DNA from: Oceanimonas doudoroffii
GTDB lineage: Bacteria > Pseudomonadota > Gammaproteobacteria > Enterobacterales > Aeromonadaceae
Assembly: GCF_002242685.1 (NCBI RefSeq)
Contig: NZ_NBIM01000003.1
Span: 186,001 to 250,000, forward strand
Direction: 5' to 3'
DNA length: 64,000 nucleotides
This document shows, one piece after another, positions 37,606 to 46,337 of the stretch (within the stretch, counting starts at the first letter, position 1; the number at the start of each line of letters is the position of its first letter). The position numbers and the translations under genes are program-made. A model generated the notes under the pieces. That model saw only the letters and a program-made list of their open reading frames with translations. It did no database searches and was not told the origin of the DNA.

Positions 37606-39092
37606 ACCAGTTAGGACACCATATTAATGGCGAAACCGTCACCGGTCGCGGTGACCGTCACAGCGCGGTATTCAACCCCGCCACCGGCCTGCAGACTGCC
37701 CAGCTGACCCTGGCCACGGGCGCGGAAGTGGAGGACGCCATTCAGGCCGCCACCCGGGCCCTACCTTCCTGGTCGGCCACCCCGGCGGTACGCCGGGCCC
37801 GTATCATGATGAAGTTTCTGCAACTGCTGAACGACAACATCGATGAACTGGCTTTGCTGATCTCCAGGGAACACGGCAAGGTGCTGGACGATGCCAGGGG
37901 GGAAGTTACCCGGGGCATTGAGGTGGTGGAATTCGCCTGCGGCATTCCACACCTGCTAAAAGGCGAATATAGCGAAAACGTGGGCACCCGGGTCGACAGC
38001 TGGTCCGTCCGCCAGCCGGTGGGCGTCTGTGCCGGCATTTCCCCGTTCAATTTTCCGGTCATGGTACCGCTGTGGATGTTCCCCATCGCCATCGCCTGCG
38101 GCAACACCTTCATCATGAAGCCGTCGGAAAAGGACCCCACCAGCACCCTCCGCCTGGCCGAGCTGTTTGCGGAAGCGGGGCTGCCCGCGGGCGTGTTCAA
38201 CGTGGTCAACGGTGACAAAGAAGCGGTGGATACGCTACTGACCCATCCGGGGATCAGCGCGGTCAGCTTTGTGGGCTCCACCCCCATTGCCCGCTATGTA
38301 CAAAGGGTCGGCATCGAACACGGCAAGCGGGTGCAGGCGCTGGGCGGAGCCAAAAACCACGCCATCATCATGCCGGATGCCGATCTGGACTCAACGGTCA
38401 ATGCGCTGATGGGCGCGGCCTATGGCTCGGCCGGCGAGCGCTGCATGGCTATATCGGTGGCCGTGGCGGTCGGTGACATTGCCGACCCTCTGATGGCCGC
38501 CCTGAAGGAACGGTTGGAAGAGTTACGGGTGTTGCCCGGCACTCATCCCGACGCCGAGATGGGGCCACTAGTCACCCGGGAACATCTGGACACAGTGCTC
38601 AGCTTTGTGGACAGCGGCCTGAAAGAAGGCGCCAAGCTAGTCGTCGATGGTCGCCGGACCGATCATCCGGATCACGGAGACGGCTTTTTTATGGGCGGTT
38701 GCCTGTTTGACCATGTCACCCCCGACATGCGCATTTACCAGCAGGAGATCTTCGGGCCCGTGCTCTCCGTGGTGCGGGTGGATGATTATGAGCAGGCACT
38801 GGAGCTTATCAACCGCCATGAATACGGCAATGGCACCGCCATTTTTACCCGCGAAGGACATGCCGCCCGCGAGTTTGCCGCCCGCGTTCAGGCTGGCATG
38901 GTGGGCATTAACGTGCCCATCCCCGTGCCTATGGCCTTCCACAGCTTTGGCGGCTGGAAAGGCTCCCTTTTTGGCGACCATCATATGCACGGCATGGAAG
39001 GCGTGCGCTTCTTCACCAAGCTAAAGACCATTACTTCCCGCTGGCAGGAAAACAACACCCAGTCTCAGTTTTCCATGCCGACCATGAAGTAA
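37602..39092 (+). CDS. MmsA-type CoA-acylating (methyl)malonate-semialdehyde dehydrogenase
   Basis: 496 aa aldehyde dehydrogenase. The catalytic Cys is C281 in GSAGERC. The loop LGGAKNH (248-253) carries Asn where hydrolytic aldehyde dehydrogenases have the general-base Glu, a mark of MmsA enzymes that release acyl-CoA rather than acid. MmsA turns methylmalonate or malonate semialdehyde into propionyl- or acetyl-CoA with loss of CO2. Here it is coupled to a hydro-lyase and a succinate-dehydrogenase-like complex rather than to valine genes, so it probably ends a carboxylate degradation route. Confidence 0.9.
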   Translation: MNQLGHHINGETVTGRGDRHSAVFNPATGLQTAQLTLATGAEVEDAIQAATRALPSWSATPAVRRARIMMKFLQLLNDNIDELALLISREHGKVLDDARGEVTRGIEVVEFACGIPHLLKGEYSENVGTRVDSWSVRQPVGVCAGISPFNFPVMVPLWMFPIAIACGNTFIMKPSEKDPTSTLRLAELFAEAGLPAGVFNVVNGDKEAVDTLLTHPGISAVSFVGSTPIARYVQRVGIEHGKRVQALGGAKNHAIIMPDADLDSTVNALMGAAYGSAGERCMAISVAVAVGDIADPLMAALKERLEELRVLPGTHPDAEMGPLVTREHLDTVLSFVDSGLKEGAKLVVDGRRTDHPDHGDGFFMGGCLFDHVTPDMRIYQQEIFGPVLSVVRVDDYEQALELINRHEYGNGTAIFTREGHAAREFAARVQAGMVGINVPIPVPMAFHSFGGWKGSLFGDHHMHGMEGVRFFTKLKTITSRWQENNTQSQFSMPTMK

Positions 39093-39249
39093 CCGGCCTG
39101 AGTCAGGGCCACGCAAAACGTAAATAAACCCGGGTGCCCGGTTCCCTGACCGGACGCCATGACTGACGGCTTGCTAACGCCTGAGAAAAGCTTCCCTGCT
39201 CCGCAGCAGGCGGCAATAAATATCCAACATTACACGAGTGGAGAAAGTC

Positions 39250-39576
39250 ATGTTTATCGATGAGCGTATTTATACCCTGAAAAACGGCAAACTGGGGGAG
39301 TTCCTCAAGCTGTATGAGGAGCTGGGAAAAGACGTTCAGGTCCGGATTCTTGGCAATATGATCGGCTATTTCCATACCGATATCGGCCCCCTGAATCAGG
39401 TTGTGCATATGTGGGGATATGAATCCCTGGATGACAGGTGGCAACGACGCAAGGAGCTACAGGCCAGTGAGGAGTGGCTGAAGTATGCCCTGCAGATGCG
39501 CCCGCTGGTGCAGAGCATTGAAAACAAGATACTGATCCCCGAGCCCTGGAGCCCCATCGGCGGTAACCAGAACTGA
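39250..39576 (+). CDS. NIPSNAP-family protein
   Basis: 108 aa protein with the NIPSNAP/dimeric alpha-beta barrel pattern: FIDERIYTLKNGKLGEFLKLYEELG, then IGYFHTDIGPLNQVVHMWGYESLDDRWQRRKEL. Its biochemical role is unknown, but such small genes are frequent companions of catabolic operons. The ATG at 39250 has GGAG 8 bases upstream; a GTG at 39238 is less likely. It is 157 bp after the dehydrogenase gene with no terminator between, and an excellent terminator follows it. Confidence 0.85.
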   Translation: MFIDERIYTLKNGKLGEFLKLYEELGKDVQVRILGNMIGYFHTDIGPLNQVVHMWGYESLDDRWQRRKELQASEEWLKYALQMRPLVQSIENKILIPEPWSPIGGNQN

Positions 39577-39598
39577 CTATAATTCCTTATCTTTTTTG

Positions 39599-39631
39599 CA
39601 GCAGGATGTGCTCCCATCCTGCTGTTTTTTT
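39599..39631 (+). terminator. Intrinsic terminator of the sdh-like/fumarase/mmsA operon
   Basis: Perfect 10-bp stem CAGCAGGATG / CATCCTGCTG with a 6-nt loop and seven T, 22 bp after the NIPSNAP stop. Confidence 0.93.
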
Positions 39632-39719
39632 GCCTACCACTTTATGCCGGCGCTCGGCTCATACCGAACGGACTCAACATTTGTTCAAACTGTCAAAGTC
39701 AGGATCTGCCCGCATAAAG

Positions 39720-39740
39720 ATACCGGGTCAAGCCCGGTAT
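39720..39740. repeat. REP-like palindrome
   Basis: Perfect 8-bp inverted repeat ATACCGGG-TCAAG-CCCGGTAT, followed by GGCGG, in the 224 bp between the NIPSNAP gene and the convergent TauE gene. No U-tract adjoins it on either strand. The form resembles dispersed REP-type elements; only one copy is visible here. Confidence 0.45.
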
Positions 39741-39800
39741 GGCGGTATTTTACATGCGACTGGCTGTTAGACATTGATCACTTCTTTAGTGGGGTTGGTA

Positions 39801-40574
39801 TCAGAACCCCGCCAGCAGCAAACGCCCTGCCAGCACTACTCCAAAGAACAGCAAAAACAGCCAGATCACCTTCTGAAACAGCTCCGCATTCATGCTGCCG
39901 GTTAACCGATTGCCCACCAGGGTGGCCAGCGCGGCCAGTGGCAAAAACAGCAGGTAAAATCCGACAAGACGGGGCGTGATCAGGCCGGCAGACACGTACC
40001 CCACCGGGATCAGCACACCACTCAGAATATAAAAGCCGCTGATGGTACTTTTGAACTGGCTCTGGCTCCAGCCACGCAGACCCCCGTAAATGGTAAAGAC
40101 GATGCCCCGCAGGGCATAGGCCGAGCCCAGCATACCGGCCAGACCGCCAAAGAAATAGCTCCAGCCATCTCCCTTCAGCTGGAAACCGGGATTCGGCAAC
40201 AGCTTCCAGCAGGCCATGGAGATAAGCAGTATGCCCAGCAACCCCTTCACCACCTGCTCATTGCCCAGGCTCAGCAGCAACACACCCAAGGGCACTCCCA
40301 GCAGGGCCGCAATGGTGGTTCGCTTCAGGGAGCCGGCCTGCAGGTAATGCCGGTCTTTCCACAGCGCCATAAAGGAAATGGTGGTGGACAGACCGATCAG
40401 CAGGGGTACTGCCTCCCGCAGCTCGATAAACAGGGTCAGCAGCGGCACCGCCACCAGACCATCGCCAAACCCGATGGCAGCCCGCAATAGCAGGGCCACA
40501 AACAGGATTAAAGCGATATAGCCCAGATAACTCACGTTCATCGCAAGGCCTAGGGATGAAAGCACATAGTCCAT
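39801..40574 (-). CDS. TauE/SafE-family permease
   Basis: 257 aa, about eight membrane helices in two repeats, with the family pattern RAAIGFGDGLVAVPLLTLF near the N-terminus and GGLAGMLGSAYALRG at the start of the second half. TauE/SafE proteins export organic anions such as sulfite or sulfoacetate. Here it may move a product or substrate of the neighbouring route. The ATG at 40574 follows AAGGAGA. It lies behind the tctA terminator, so it depends on read-through or its own promoter. Confidence 0.88.
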   Translation of the reverse strand: MDYVLSSLGLAMNVSYLGYIALILFVALLLRAAIGFGDGLVAVPLLTLFIELREAVPLLIGLSTTISFMALWKDRHYLQAGSLKRTTIAALLGVPLGVLLLSLGNEQVVKGLLGILLISMACWKLLPNPGFQLKGDGWSYFFGGLAGMLGSAYALRGIVFTIYGGLRGWSQSQFKSTISGFYILSGVLIPVGYVSAGLITPRLVGFYLLFLPLAALATLVGNRLTGSMNAELFQKVIWLFLLFFGVVLAGRLLLAGF

Positions 40575-40599
40575 TATCGATTCTCCTTGAAGACATTGA

Positions 40600-40634
40600 T
40601 AAAAAAATGGCTGCCAACACGGGTTGACAGCCAT
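40600..40634 (-). terminator. Terminator after tctA
   Basis: 12-bp stem ATGGCTGTCAAC / GTTGGCAGCCAT (one G-U pair, loop CCGT) followed by seven T on the minus strand, between tctA and the TauE gene. Confidence 0.88.
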
Positions 40635-40659
40635 TGTTCAGCCGAACAAATAAAACCAA

Positions 40660-42180
40660 CTATTGAAGAGATGAGGCTACGGTCGTTCCTCCTTTTTTCT
40701 TACTCTTTCCACAAAAGTGGCTTTTGACAAGAAAGAATACGGTCAGCGCGGTCAGGGACCAGAATACCCAGGTGATCACTCCACGGAACAAAATACCGAA
40801 GTCACCGTTGGACATCAGCATGGATTGTCGGAAATTGTCCTCAAGCAGCGGGCTGAGAATAAAGGCAATCAGAAAAGGCGCCGAGGGCACATCCAGCCGC
40901 AGAAAGAGATAACCCAGCAGGCCCAGAACAAACATCACCACAATATCAAACATGGAGTTGTTCACCGCATAGGCGCCATAAACACAGAGCACCAGCACCG
41001 CCGGCATAAGTATGGACTTAGGTACGTCCGCCACAAATCTGAAAATGCGAATGGAGAATCCGCCGATAAAAAACAGGAAGAAAGAACTTAACAGCAGCCC
41101 CATAAAGAGGGCATACACCAAGCTGCCATTGGTCTCAAAAAGCATGGGGCCGGGCTGAATGCCGTGGATCATAAAGGCGCCGATAATAATAGCGGTGATC
41201 ACATCACCGGGAATGCCCAGCGCCAACAAGGGAATAAGGGTAGAGCCGCACACCCCGTTATTGCCCGCTTCCGCCGCGGCTACCCCTTCTATTTCCCCCT
41301 TGCCAAAGTTCTGCTTGTTGCAGGACTTGCGTTTGGCCTCACTGTAGGACAGAAAGGCGGCAGGGGCGGCGCCGATACCCGGAATGGCCCCGAGCACCAC
41401 ACCGATAAAACTGCCCCGGCAGATGGAGCGAAAACAGCGCTTGTATTCCTGCAGGGACACCAAGTTGCTGCCCAGCTGGCGCACCTTGCCGTTGTCATCG
41501 GACGGGTTCAGGGCAAAGGCAATAATCTCCGGCAGGGCAAACAGGCCGATAAGCACCACAATAAAGTTGAGCCCGCTCATCAGATCCACACTGCCCATGG
41601 TGAAGCGATCAGTGCCGTACACCAGATCCAGGCCAACGGTGGCCAGCAGCAGCCCCAGCGCGGCAGAGAACAGCCCCTTCATCAGGTGTTCACCGGAAAT
41701 ACCGGCAATGATCATTAGGGAGAACACCATCAGGGTGAAATATTCAGGCGGGCCAAAGCTCATAGCGAACGACGCCAGCCAGCCGGCAAACATAATCAGG
41801 GACAGGTTAGAAATGATGTCGGCGGTACAGGACGCATACAGCGCCATGCCCAGCGCCTTGCCCGCCTGGCCCTTGTCGGCCATGGGGTAGCCGTCCAGAA
41901 TGGTGGCACTGGACGCCGGCGTACCCGGTGTCTTGATCAGAATGGCCGGTATGGAGCCTCCAAAGACGCCTCCCTTGTAAACCCCCAGCAACAGCAGGAT
42001 GCCCACCACGGGCTCAAGGGCAAAGGTAAAGGGCAGGGTCAGCGCCACCGCCATGGTGGCGGACATGCCGGGAATGGCCCCACAGATAACCCCCACGGCC
42101 ACCCCCACCGCCAGAGCCAGAATACTGCTCCACTGGGCAACCATGGAAAAAGCATCAAGCATTGTATCAAGCATACTCAT
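40660..42180 (-). CDS. tctA: Tripartite tricarboxylate transporter large membrane subunit TctA
   Basis: 506 aa, about 12 helices. The signature VGVICGAIPGMSATMAVALTLPFTF is near the N-terminus, followed by GGVFGGSIPAILIKTPGTPASSATILDGYPMA; the second half has the matching repeat GVVLGAIPGIGAAPAAFLSY. It carries the transport path for a carboxylate delivered by TctC. It is coupled to tctB by a 4-base overlap. Confidence 0.95.
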   Translation of the reverse strand: MSMLDTMLDAFSMVAQWSSILALAVGVAVGVICGAIPGMSATMAVALTLPFTFALEPVVGILLLLGVYKGGVFGGSIPAILIKTPGTPASSATILDGYPMADKGQAGKALGMALYASCTADIISNLSLIMFAGWLASFAMSFGPPEYFTLMVFSLMIIAGISGEHLMKGLFSAALGLLLATVGLDLVYGTDRFTMGSVDLMSGLNFIVVLIGLFALPEIIAFALNPSDDNGKVRQLGSNLVSLQEYKRCFRSICRGSFIGVVLGAIPGIGAAPAAFLSYSEAKRKSCNKQNFGKGEIEGVAAAEAGNNGVCGSTLIPLLALGIPGDVITAIIIGAFMIHGIQPGPMLFETNGSLVYALFMGLLLSSFFLFFIGGFSIRIFRFVADVPKSILMPAVLVLCVYGAYAVNNSMFDIVVMFVLGLLGYLFLRLDVPSAPFLIAFILSPLLEDNFRQSMLMSNGDFGILFRGVITWVFWSLTALTVFFLVKSHFCGKSKKKGGTTVASSLQ

Positions 42181-42671
42181 GGCAACCTCATCATTTCACT
42201 TTGGGGAATACTGATACCGGCCACATGATAAAAGAATGCGTACAGAGTAATGGGCAGGAGAATACCGACGAGCACGGCGGAAATACGATACTGGGTTTTG
42301 CAGATCACGACGGAAAGCAGAATATAGGCAATACTGGACCCCCATACCATGCCCAGATCAGGGAGCAGAAGGTAATAACCGGTAAAAAACAAAACAAGGA
42401 GCAGCAGATACCACTCCTTTTTACAGGCCAGCAGGCCATTATTTCCGGATGATTCCGCCTTCTGTTTTTTTGACAGTGAGGAGGCCATCATGGCAAGGCC
42501 AATCAGCAACATCATCCATGAGATAACATTGGGCCAGAACGCAGGGTCTAGCACCAGCAACCTGACATTAGCCGGCGACACCACCGACGCCGGCACAATA
42601 TAATAAATCAGCATCAGGGACAGGAGTAATACTCCAGCTCCGATGGAGAAGTCTCTGTTTTTAAAAACCAT
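42177..42671 (-). CDS. tctB: Tripartite tricarboxylate transporter small membrane subunit TctB
   Basis: 164 aa, four hydrophobic helices, typical poorly conserved TctB profile; assigned from topology and position between tctC and tctA. A strong hairpin lies in the 63 bp between tctC and this gene, so it may be made in smaller amounts than the binding protein. Confidence 0.85.
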   Translation of the reverse strand: MVFKNRDFSIGAGVLLLSLMLIYYIVPASVVSPANVRLLVLDPAFWPNVISWMMLLIGLAMMASSLSKKQKAESSGNNGLLACKKEWYLLLLVLFFTGYYLLLPDLGMVWGSSIAYILLSVVICKTQYRISAVLVGILLPITLYAFFYHVAGISIPQSEMMRLP

Positions 42672-42701
42672 GAAGTAAACCTCATGAATATTAAAAGGTG
42701 A

Positions 42702-42722
42702 TGCGCACCCTGAAGGTGCGCA
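42702..42722 (-). terminator. Intercistronic hairpin between tctC and tctB
   Basis: Perfect 8-bp stem TGCGCACC-TTCAG-GGTGCGCA without an immediate U-tract. It fits an mRNA-stabilising or partial-termination element that raises the binding protein over the membrane subunits. Confidence 0.6.
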
Positions 42723-42734
42723 AAATATGGCTTA

Positions 42735-43721
42735 TTAATTAATTTGCATATTTAGCTTGACCACCAGCTCCCTGAAGGCGAGATACTGACCGTTAATAAA
42801 AGTTTCCGACTCCTCCGGCCCCATATTCACCACAATAGAGCCCAGTTTTTCCATGCTTTCTACAAAGGTGGGATTATGCGTGGCGGTATGCATCCACTTT
42901 ACCCAAGCTGCAGCCACTTCGGGTTCTAATGATTTGGGGCCGGCAATACCAGTCCAGCCAAGCAATGTCTCCAGTTCGGGGTGCTCCAGCTCCGCCGCCG
43001 TGGGGGCATCTATGCCCGGCAATCTTTCCTTGGTGGTGACCAGCAGGGGATTAACCTGGCCGTTCCTGATAAAACCGGCCACCGCCGCCGAGCTTTCACA
43101 CAAGAAGGTGGCGGTGCCGTTCAATACCGCCGTCGCCGCTTCACCGCCTCCCCTCATGGGCAGGTGCACCGTGCTTTCTAGAGGCTTATCTACCCCAAAG
43201 GCATTCATCACCATGGCGCCGGCCAGATGCTGCAACGAGCCAACCCCCGAGGAGCTGTAACTGACGCTACCCGGTTCGGCATGCACCTTGTCTACCAGCT
43301 GGTGAATGCTTTCTATACCACTCTCTTTGCTGGTAATGCACACCACCGGATTGATTTCGTAAACCCCCACCATTTTGAAGTCGTCCAGCTGGTAAGGCAA
43401 AGTCTGCTTCATAGCGGGGTTGACCGTGTGGGAGCCCACCCGGGCGGCCACCATGGTATAGCCGTCCCCCCGGCTGTGAGCGACAAAGGCCGAGCCAGCG
43501 GCGCCCCCCGCCCCAGTGCGGTTTACCAGCACCAAGGGTTTCGACACCTCATCCGCCATCGCCTGGGCTAGGGCACGTGCCGAAATGTCCGTGACCCCAC
43601 CGGTACCATAGGGGATCACCAGAGAAATGGGGCGACTGGGGTATTCTGCATAAGCAGGGCCAGCCAGAGCGATACCGGCGCCTAACAGCAGAGAGGTTTT
43701 GAGCAGGTTACTTATAGCCAT
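42735..43721 (-). CDS. tctC: Tripartite tricarboxylate transporter solute-binding protein TctC
   Basis: 328 aa periplasmic binding protein of the Bug/TctC family, with a Sec signal peptide (cleavage after AYA, about residue 25). The family motifs are YPSRPISLVIPYGTGGVTDISARALA and VLVNRTGAGGAAGSAFVAHSRGDGYTM. It captures a carboxylate for TctAB. A Cys and several charged residues replace parts of the usual ligand loop, so the substrate is not assignable. The promoter region upstream holds the second copy of the island's palindrome. Confidence 0.94.
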   Translation of the reverse strand: MAISNLLKTSLLLGAGIALAGPAYAEYPSRPISLVIPYGTGGVTDISARALAQAMADEVSKPLVLVNRTGAGGAAGSAFVAHSRGDGYTMVAARVGSHTVNPAMKQTLPYQLDDFKMVGVYEINPVVCITSKESGIESIHQLVDKVHAEPGSVSYSSSGVGSLQHLAGAMVMNAFGVDKPLESTVHLPMRGGGEAATAVLNGTATFLCESSAAVAGFIRNGQVNPLLVTTKERLPGIDAPTAAELEHPELETLLGWTGIAGPKSLEPEVAAAWVKWMHTATHNPTFVESMEKLGSIVVNMGPEESETFINGQYLAFRELVVKLNMQIN

Positions 43722-43878
43722 GTTTAATCCCTTAAGCTAAGTCGGTCCAATCTTTAAAAAGGCTTCACCTATGGTTAGAGGCGCTACGCACCACAAGGGT
43801 ACAACCACCAAAAACCACACGACAACAAAAAGGTAACATAACAAAAACAAACTAAAATTGATTTTTTATTGACTAGTA

Positions 43879-43895
43879 CTTAAGCAAGAATTAAG
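43879..43895. promoter_or_regulatory. LysR-type operator, site 2 (upstream of tctC)
   Basis: Perfect inverted repeat CTTAA-N7-TTAAG, the same arms and spacing as at 32609-32625 but a different spacer, about 160 bp upstream of tctC. It suggests control of uptake and degradation genes by the same LysR protein. Confidence 0.65.
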
Positions 43896-43908
43896 AACAT
43901 TTAATCGC

Positions 43909-43931
43909 AAAAAGGGTTATTCACCCTTTTT
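43909..43931. terminator. Terminator overlapping the xerC stop codon
   Basis: Stem AAAAAGGGT / ACCCTTTTT with a 5-nt loop holding the xerC stop; the A/T ends give a U-tract in either direction. It closes the lptM-lysA-dapF-DUF484-xerC operon. Confidence 0.8.
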
Positions 43932-44834
43932 ACGTTTGGCCCTGGGGTGAGCCTGATCGTAGGCGTTGGCCAGGTGCTGAAAGTCGAGGTGGGTGTAGAT
44001 TTGGGTGGTGGCCAGATCGGCGTGGCCCAGCAGCTCCTGCACCGCGCGCAGGTCGCCGCTGGACTCCAGCATATGGGTGGCGAAAGAGTGGCGTAGCTTG
44101 TGGGGGTGCACATGGCTGGACAGCGCCTGCTGCTGGCCCCGTTTGGCCAGGCGCAGTTGTACGCTGCGGTGGGTAATGCGCCGGCGCTGCTTGCTGACGA
44201 ACAATGCCGGTTCGTCGGGGCCGGCCAGCTCGGGGCGCACGCTCAGCCACTTTTGCAGCCAGTCCAGTGCCATGCGCCCCACCGGTAGCACACGCTCCTT
44301 GTTGCCCTTGCCGGTCACCCTGACCTGGCGCTCGGCAAACTGCACATCCCCCAGGTTGAGCGCCACCAGTTCGGCCAGACGCAGGCCGGAGGAATACATC
44401 AGCTCCATGATGGCCCTGTCCCGTACCGCCAGGGGGTCGGATTCATCCAGATTCATCAGCTGATGCAGCTCGTCCACGTCCAGGTTTTTGGGCAACGGCC
44501 GGCCCTGCTTGGGCGCGCTTACCCCCTTGGCGGGATTGGCGTCAAGCCGGCCAGTGAGCACCAGCCAGTCGCAAAAGCTGCGCAGGGCGCTGAGCCGGGC
44601 GGCGATGGAACGGGGTGACAGCCCCTGCTTGTGCATGCGGGTGGCCAGGCCCCGGGCATGGGCCACCGAGAGATGTTGCCAGTCGGTCAGGTGAAGATCG
44701 GTCAGCTGTTCGCTCATGGCGCCCAGATGCCGGCGGTAGTTGTCCAGGGTATGCGGGCTGAGCTGGCGCTCCACCCGCAGGTAATCGAGAAAATCGGTTA
44801 CCTTACCGGCCAATGCCGGTTCAGGCGTGGCCAT
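43917..44834 (-). CDS. xerC: Site-specific tyrosine recombinase XerC
   Basis: 305 aa recombinase that with XerD resolves chromosome dimers at dif. The catalytic set is complete: R152 (SSGLRLAEL), K176 (GKGNK), H245 and R248 (HPHKLRHS), H271 ([10 protein letters not shown]) and nucleophile Y280. The N-terminal SAM-like domain covers about 1-100. It overlaps the DUF484 gene by 14 bases, as in other gammaproteobacteria. Nothing marks it as a mobile integrase; it is the housekeeping copy. Confidence 0.97.
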   Translation of the reverse strand: MATPEPALAGKVTDFLDYLRVERQLSPHTLDNYRRHLGAMSEQLTDLHLTDWQHLSVAHARGLATRMHKQGLSPRSIAARLSALRSFCDWLVLTGRLDANPAKGVSAPKQGRPLPKNLDVDELHQLMNLDESDPLAVRDRAIMELMYSSGLRLAELVALNLGDVQFAERQVRVTGKGNKERVLPVGRMALDWLQKWLSVRPELAGPDEPALFVSKQRRRITHRSVQLRLAKRGQQQALSSHVHPHKLRHSFATHMLESSGDLRAVQELLGHADLATTQIYTHLDFQHLANAYDQAHPRAKRKKGE

Positions 44835-45504
44835 CGGCCACCATGCGCGGCAGCAGCAGGGCGAGAAAGCCGGCGAGCTGGCGAATGATCAGGGTGTCCA
44901 TGCCCGAGCGATAATGGCTGCTGTCGGCGCTGCCAAAGGCCAGCAGGCCCATTTCCCCCTGCAGGCCAATGCGGATCAGGGCGCAGGAATTGATCAGGGT
45001 GTCGCCAAACAGCCGCTGCTTTTCTTCCCGACCGAGCCGGCCCAGGTAGACATCCTGGCCCGCCATGCGTTCCCGATACAGTTTTTCCAGCTGCTCGCCG
45101 GCCTGGGCCTGAGGCAGGCTGCACCAACGGGCGTCCGGCACCAGCCGTACCGCCGTGACTCTGAGCCGCTCCCGCAGGGCATGGGCAATGCGCTGCTCCA
45201 GCTCTGCCGGCGTGCGGCAGTCAAACAGCCGGGGATACATGTCGAGGTAGACGCGAAAAATGCGCTCGTTCTCGCCGGCCACCGTCATCAGCTGAGTAAT
45301 TTCTTCCTCCAGCTGATGAATGCGCAGCCGCTGACGCTCCATGCGGGCTTCCACCAGCGACACGCTGCCGCGCTGCTCGTGGGGCAGACGCAAGTTATCG
45401 AGCAACCCGGGATGACGGGCAAAAAAGTCCGGCTGGGACGCCAGGTACTCGGCGACGTGGCTTTCATCCAGGCCGGCGTCGGCCAGGGCGCATTTCTCGG
45501 TCAT
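44821..45504 (-). CDS. DUF484 family protein
   Basis: 227 aa, the conserved gene between dapF and xerC in gammaproteobacteria. It has the N-terminal [46 protein letters not shown] typical of DUF484, a short coiled coil (about 55-75) and a GAF-like C-terminal domain. Function is not established. It overlaps dapF by 4 bases. Confidence 0.92.
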   Translation of the reverse strand: MTEKCALADAGLDESHVAEYLASQPDFFARHPGLLDNLRLPHEQRGSVSLVEARMERQRLRIHQLEEEITQLMTVAGENERIFRVYLDMYPRLFDCRTPAELEQRIAHALRERLRVTAVRLVPDARWCSLPQAQAGEQLEKLYRERMAGQDVYLGRLGREEKQRLFGDTLINSCALIRIGLQGEMGLLAFGSADSSHYRSGMDTLIIRQLAGFLALLLPRMVADGHA

Positions 45505-46334
45505 AGGTTGATCTGTCCGTCAAATACATGGGTGGCCGGGCCGGTCATGAATACCGGTTTGCCCGGGCCCTGCCAGGCAATGGTCAGGGTGCCGCCCGGC
45601 AGTTGCACGCGAACCCGCTCTGCCAGCTTGCCCCAGCTCATGCCCATCACCGCCGCCGCACAGGCGCCGGTGCCACAGGCCAGGGTTTCGCCGGCACCGC
45701 GCTCATGTACCCTGAGTTTGATTTCACGGGCGTTGATTATCTGCATAAAGCCGACGTTGACCCGGGCCGGGAAACGCTCATGGGTTTCCAGCTCGGGCCC
45801 CAGGGTGCCCACCAGAGGTGTGTTGATGTCATCCACCTCCACCACACAGTGGGGGTTGCCCATGGACACGGCACCGCACAGCACGGTCTGATCCTGAGCA
45901 CGCACCAGGTAGGTTTTTTCCGCCTTCTGGGCCTTGAACGGAATATTGGCCGGCTCGAACTCGGGCACGCCCATGTTCACGGTAACCTGGTTGTCTTTCT
46001 CCAACTGCAGCACGATATTGCCCTTTTGCGTGCTGACGGCAATGCGATCCTTGTTGGTCAGGCCCTTGAGCCGCACAAAGCGGGCAAAGCAACGGGCCCC
46101 GTTGCCGCACTGCTCCACCTCGGAGCCGTCGGCATTAAAGATGCGGTAGTGAAAGTCGAGCTCGGGATCATAGGGCGGCTCCACCAGCAGTAGCTGATCA
46201 AAGCCCACGCCAAAATTGCGATCCGCCAGCTGGCGAATCACTTCGGGGTTGAAAAAGACCTTCTGGGTGACACCGTCCACCACCATAAAGTCGTTGCCCA
46301 GCCCCTGCATCTTGGAGAAATGAAGCGTGCTCAT
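45501..46334 (-). CDS. dapF: Diaminopimelate epimerase
   Basis: 277 aa PLP-independent racemase that turns LL- into meso-diaminopimelate for lysine and peptidoglycan. The two catalytic Cys are C76 (EQCGNGARC) and C220 ([10 protein letters not shown]). It lies 3 bp after lysA, so precursor synthesis and use are in one operon. Confidence 0.98.
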   Translation of the reverse strand: MSTLHFSKMQGLGNDFMVVDGVTQKVFFNPEVIRQLADRNFGVGFDQLLLVEPPYDPELDFHYRIFNADGSEVEQCGNGARCFARFVRLKGLTNKDRIAVSTQKGNIVLQLEKDNQVTVNMGVPEFEPANIPFKAQKAEKTYLVRAQDQTVLCGAVSMGNPHCVVEVDDINTPLVGTLGPELETHERFPARVNVGFMQIINAREIKLRVHERGAGETLACGTGACAAAVMGMSWGKLAERVRVQLPGGTLTIAWQGPGKPVFMTGPATHVFDGQINL

Positions 46335-46337
46335 GAC

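Noticed and set aside
43917..44834. XerC as the integrase of a mobile element carrying the neighbouring island
   Set aside because: The gene sits in its conserved operon with dapF and DUF484 and has housekeeping XerC features; no attachment-site repeats were found at the island borders.
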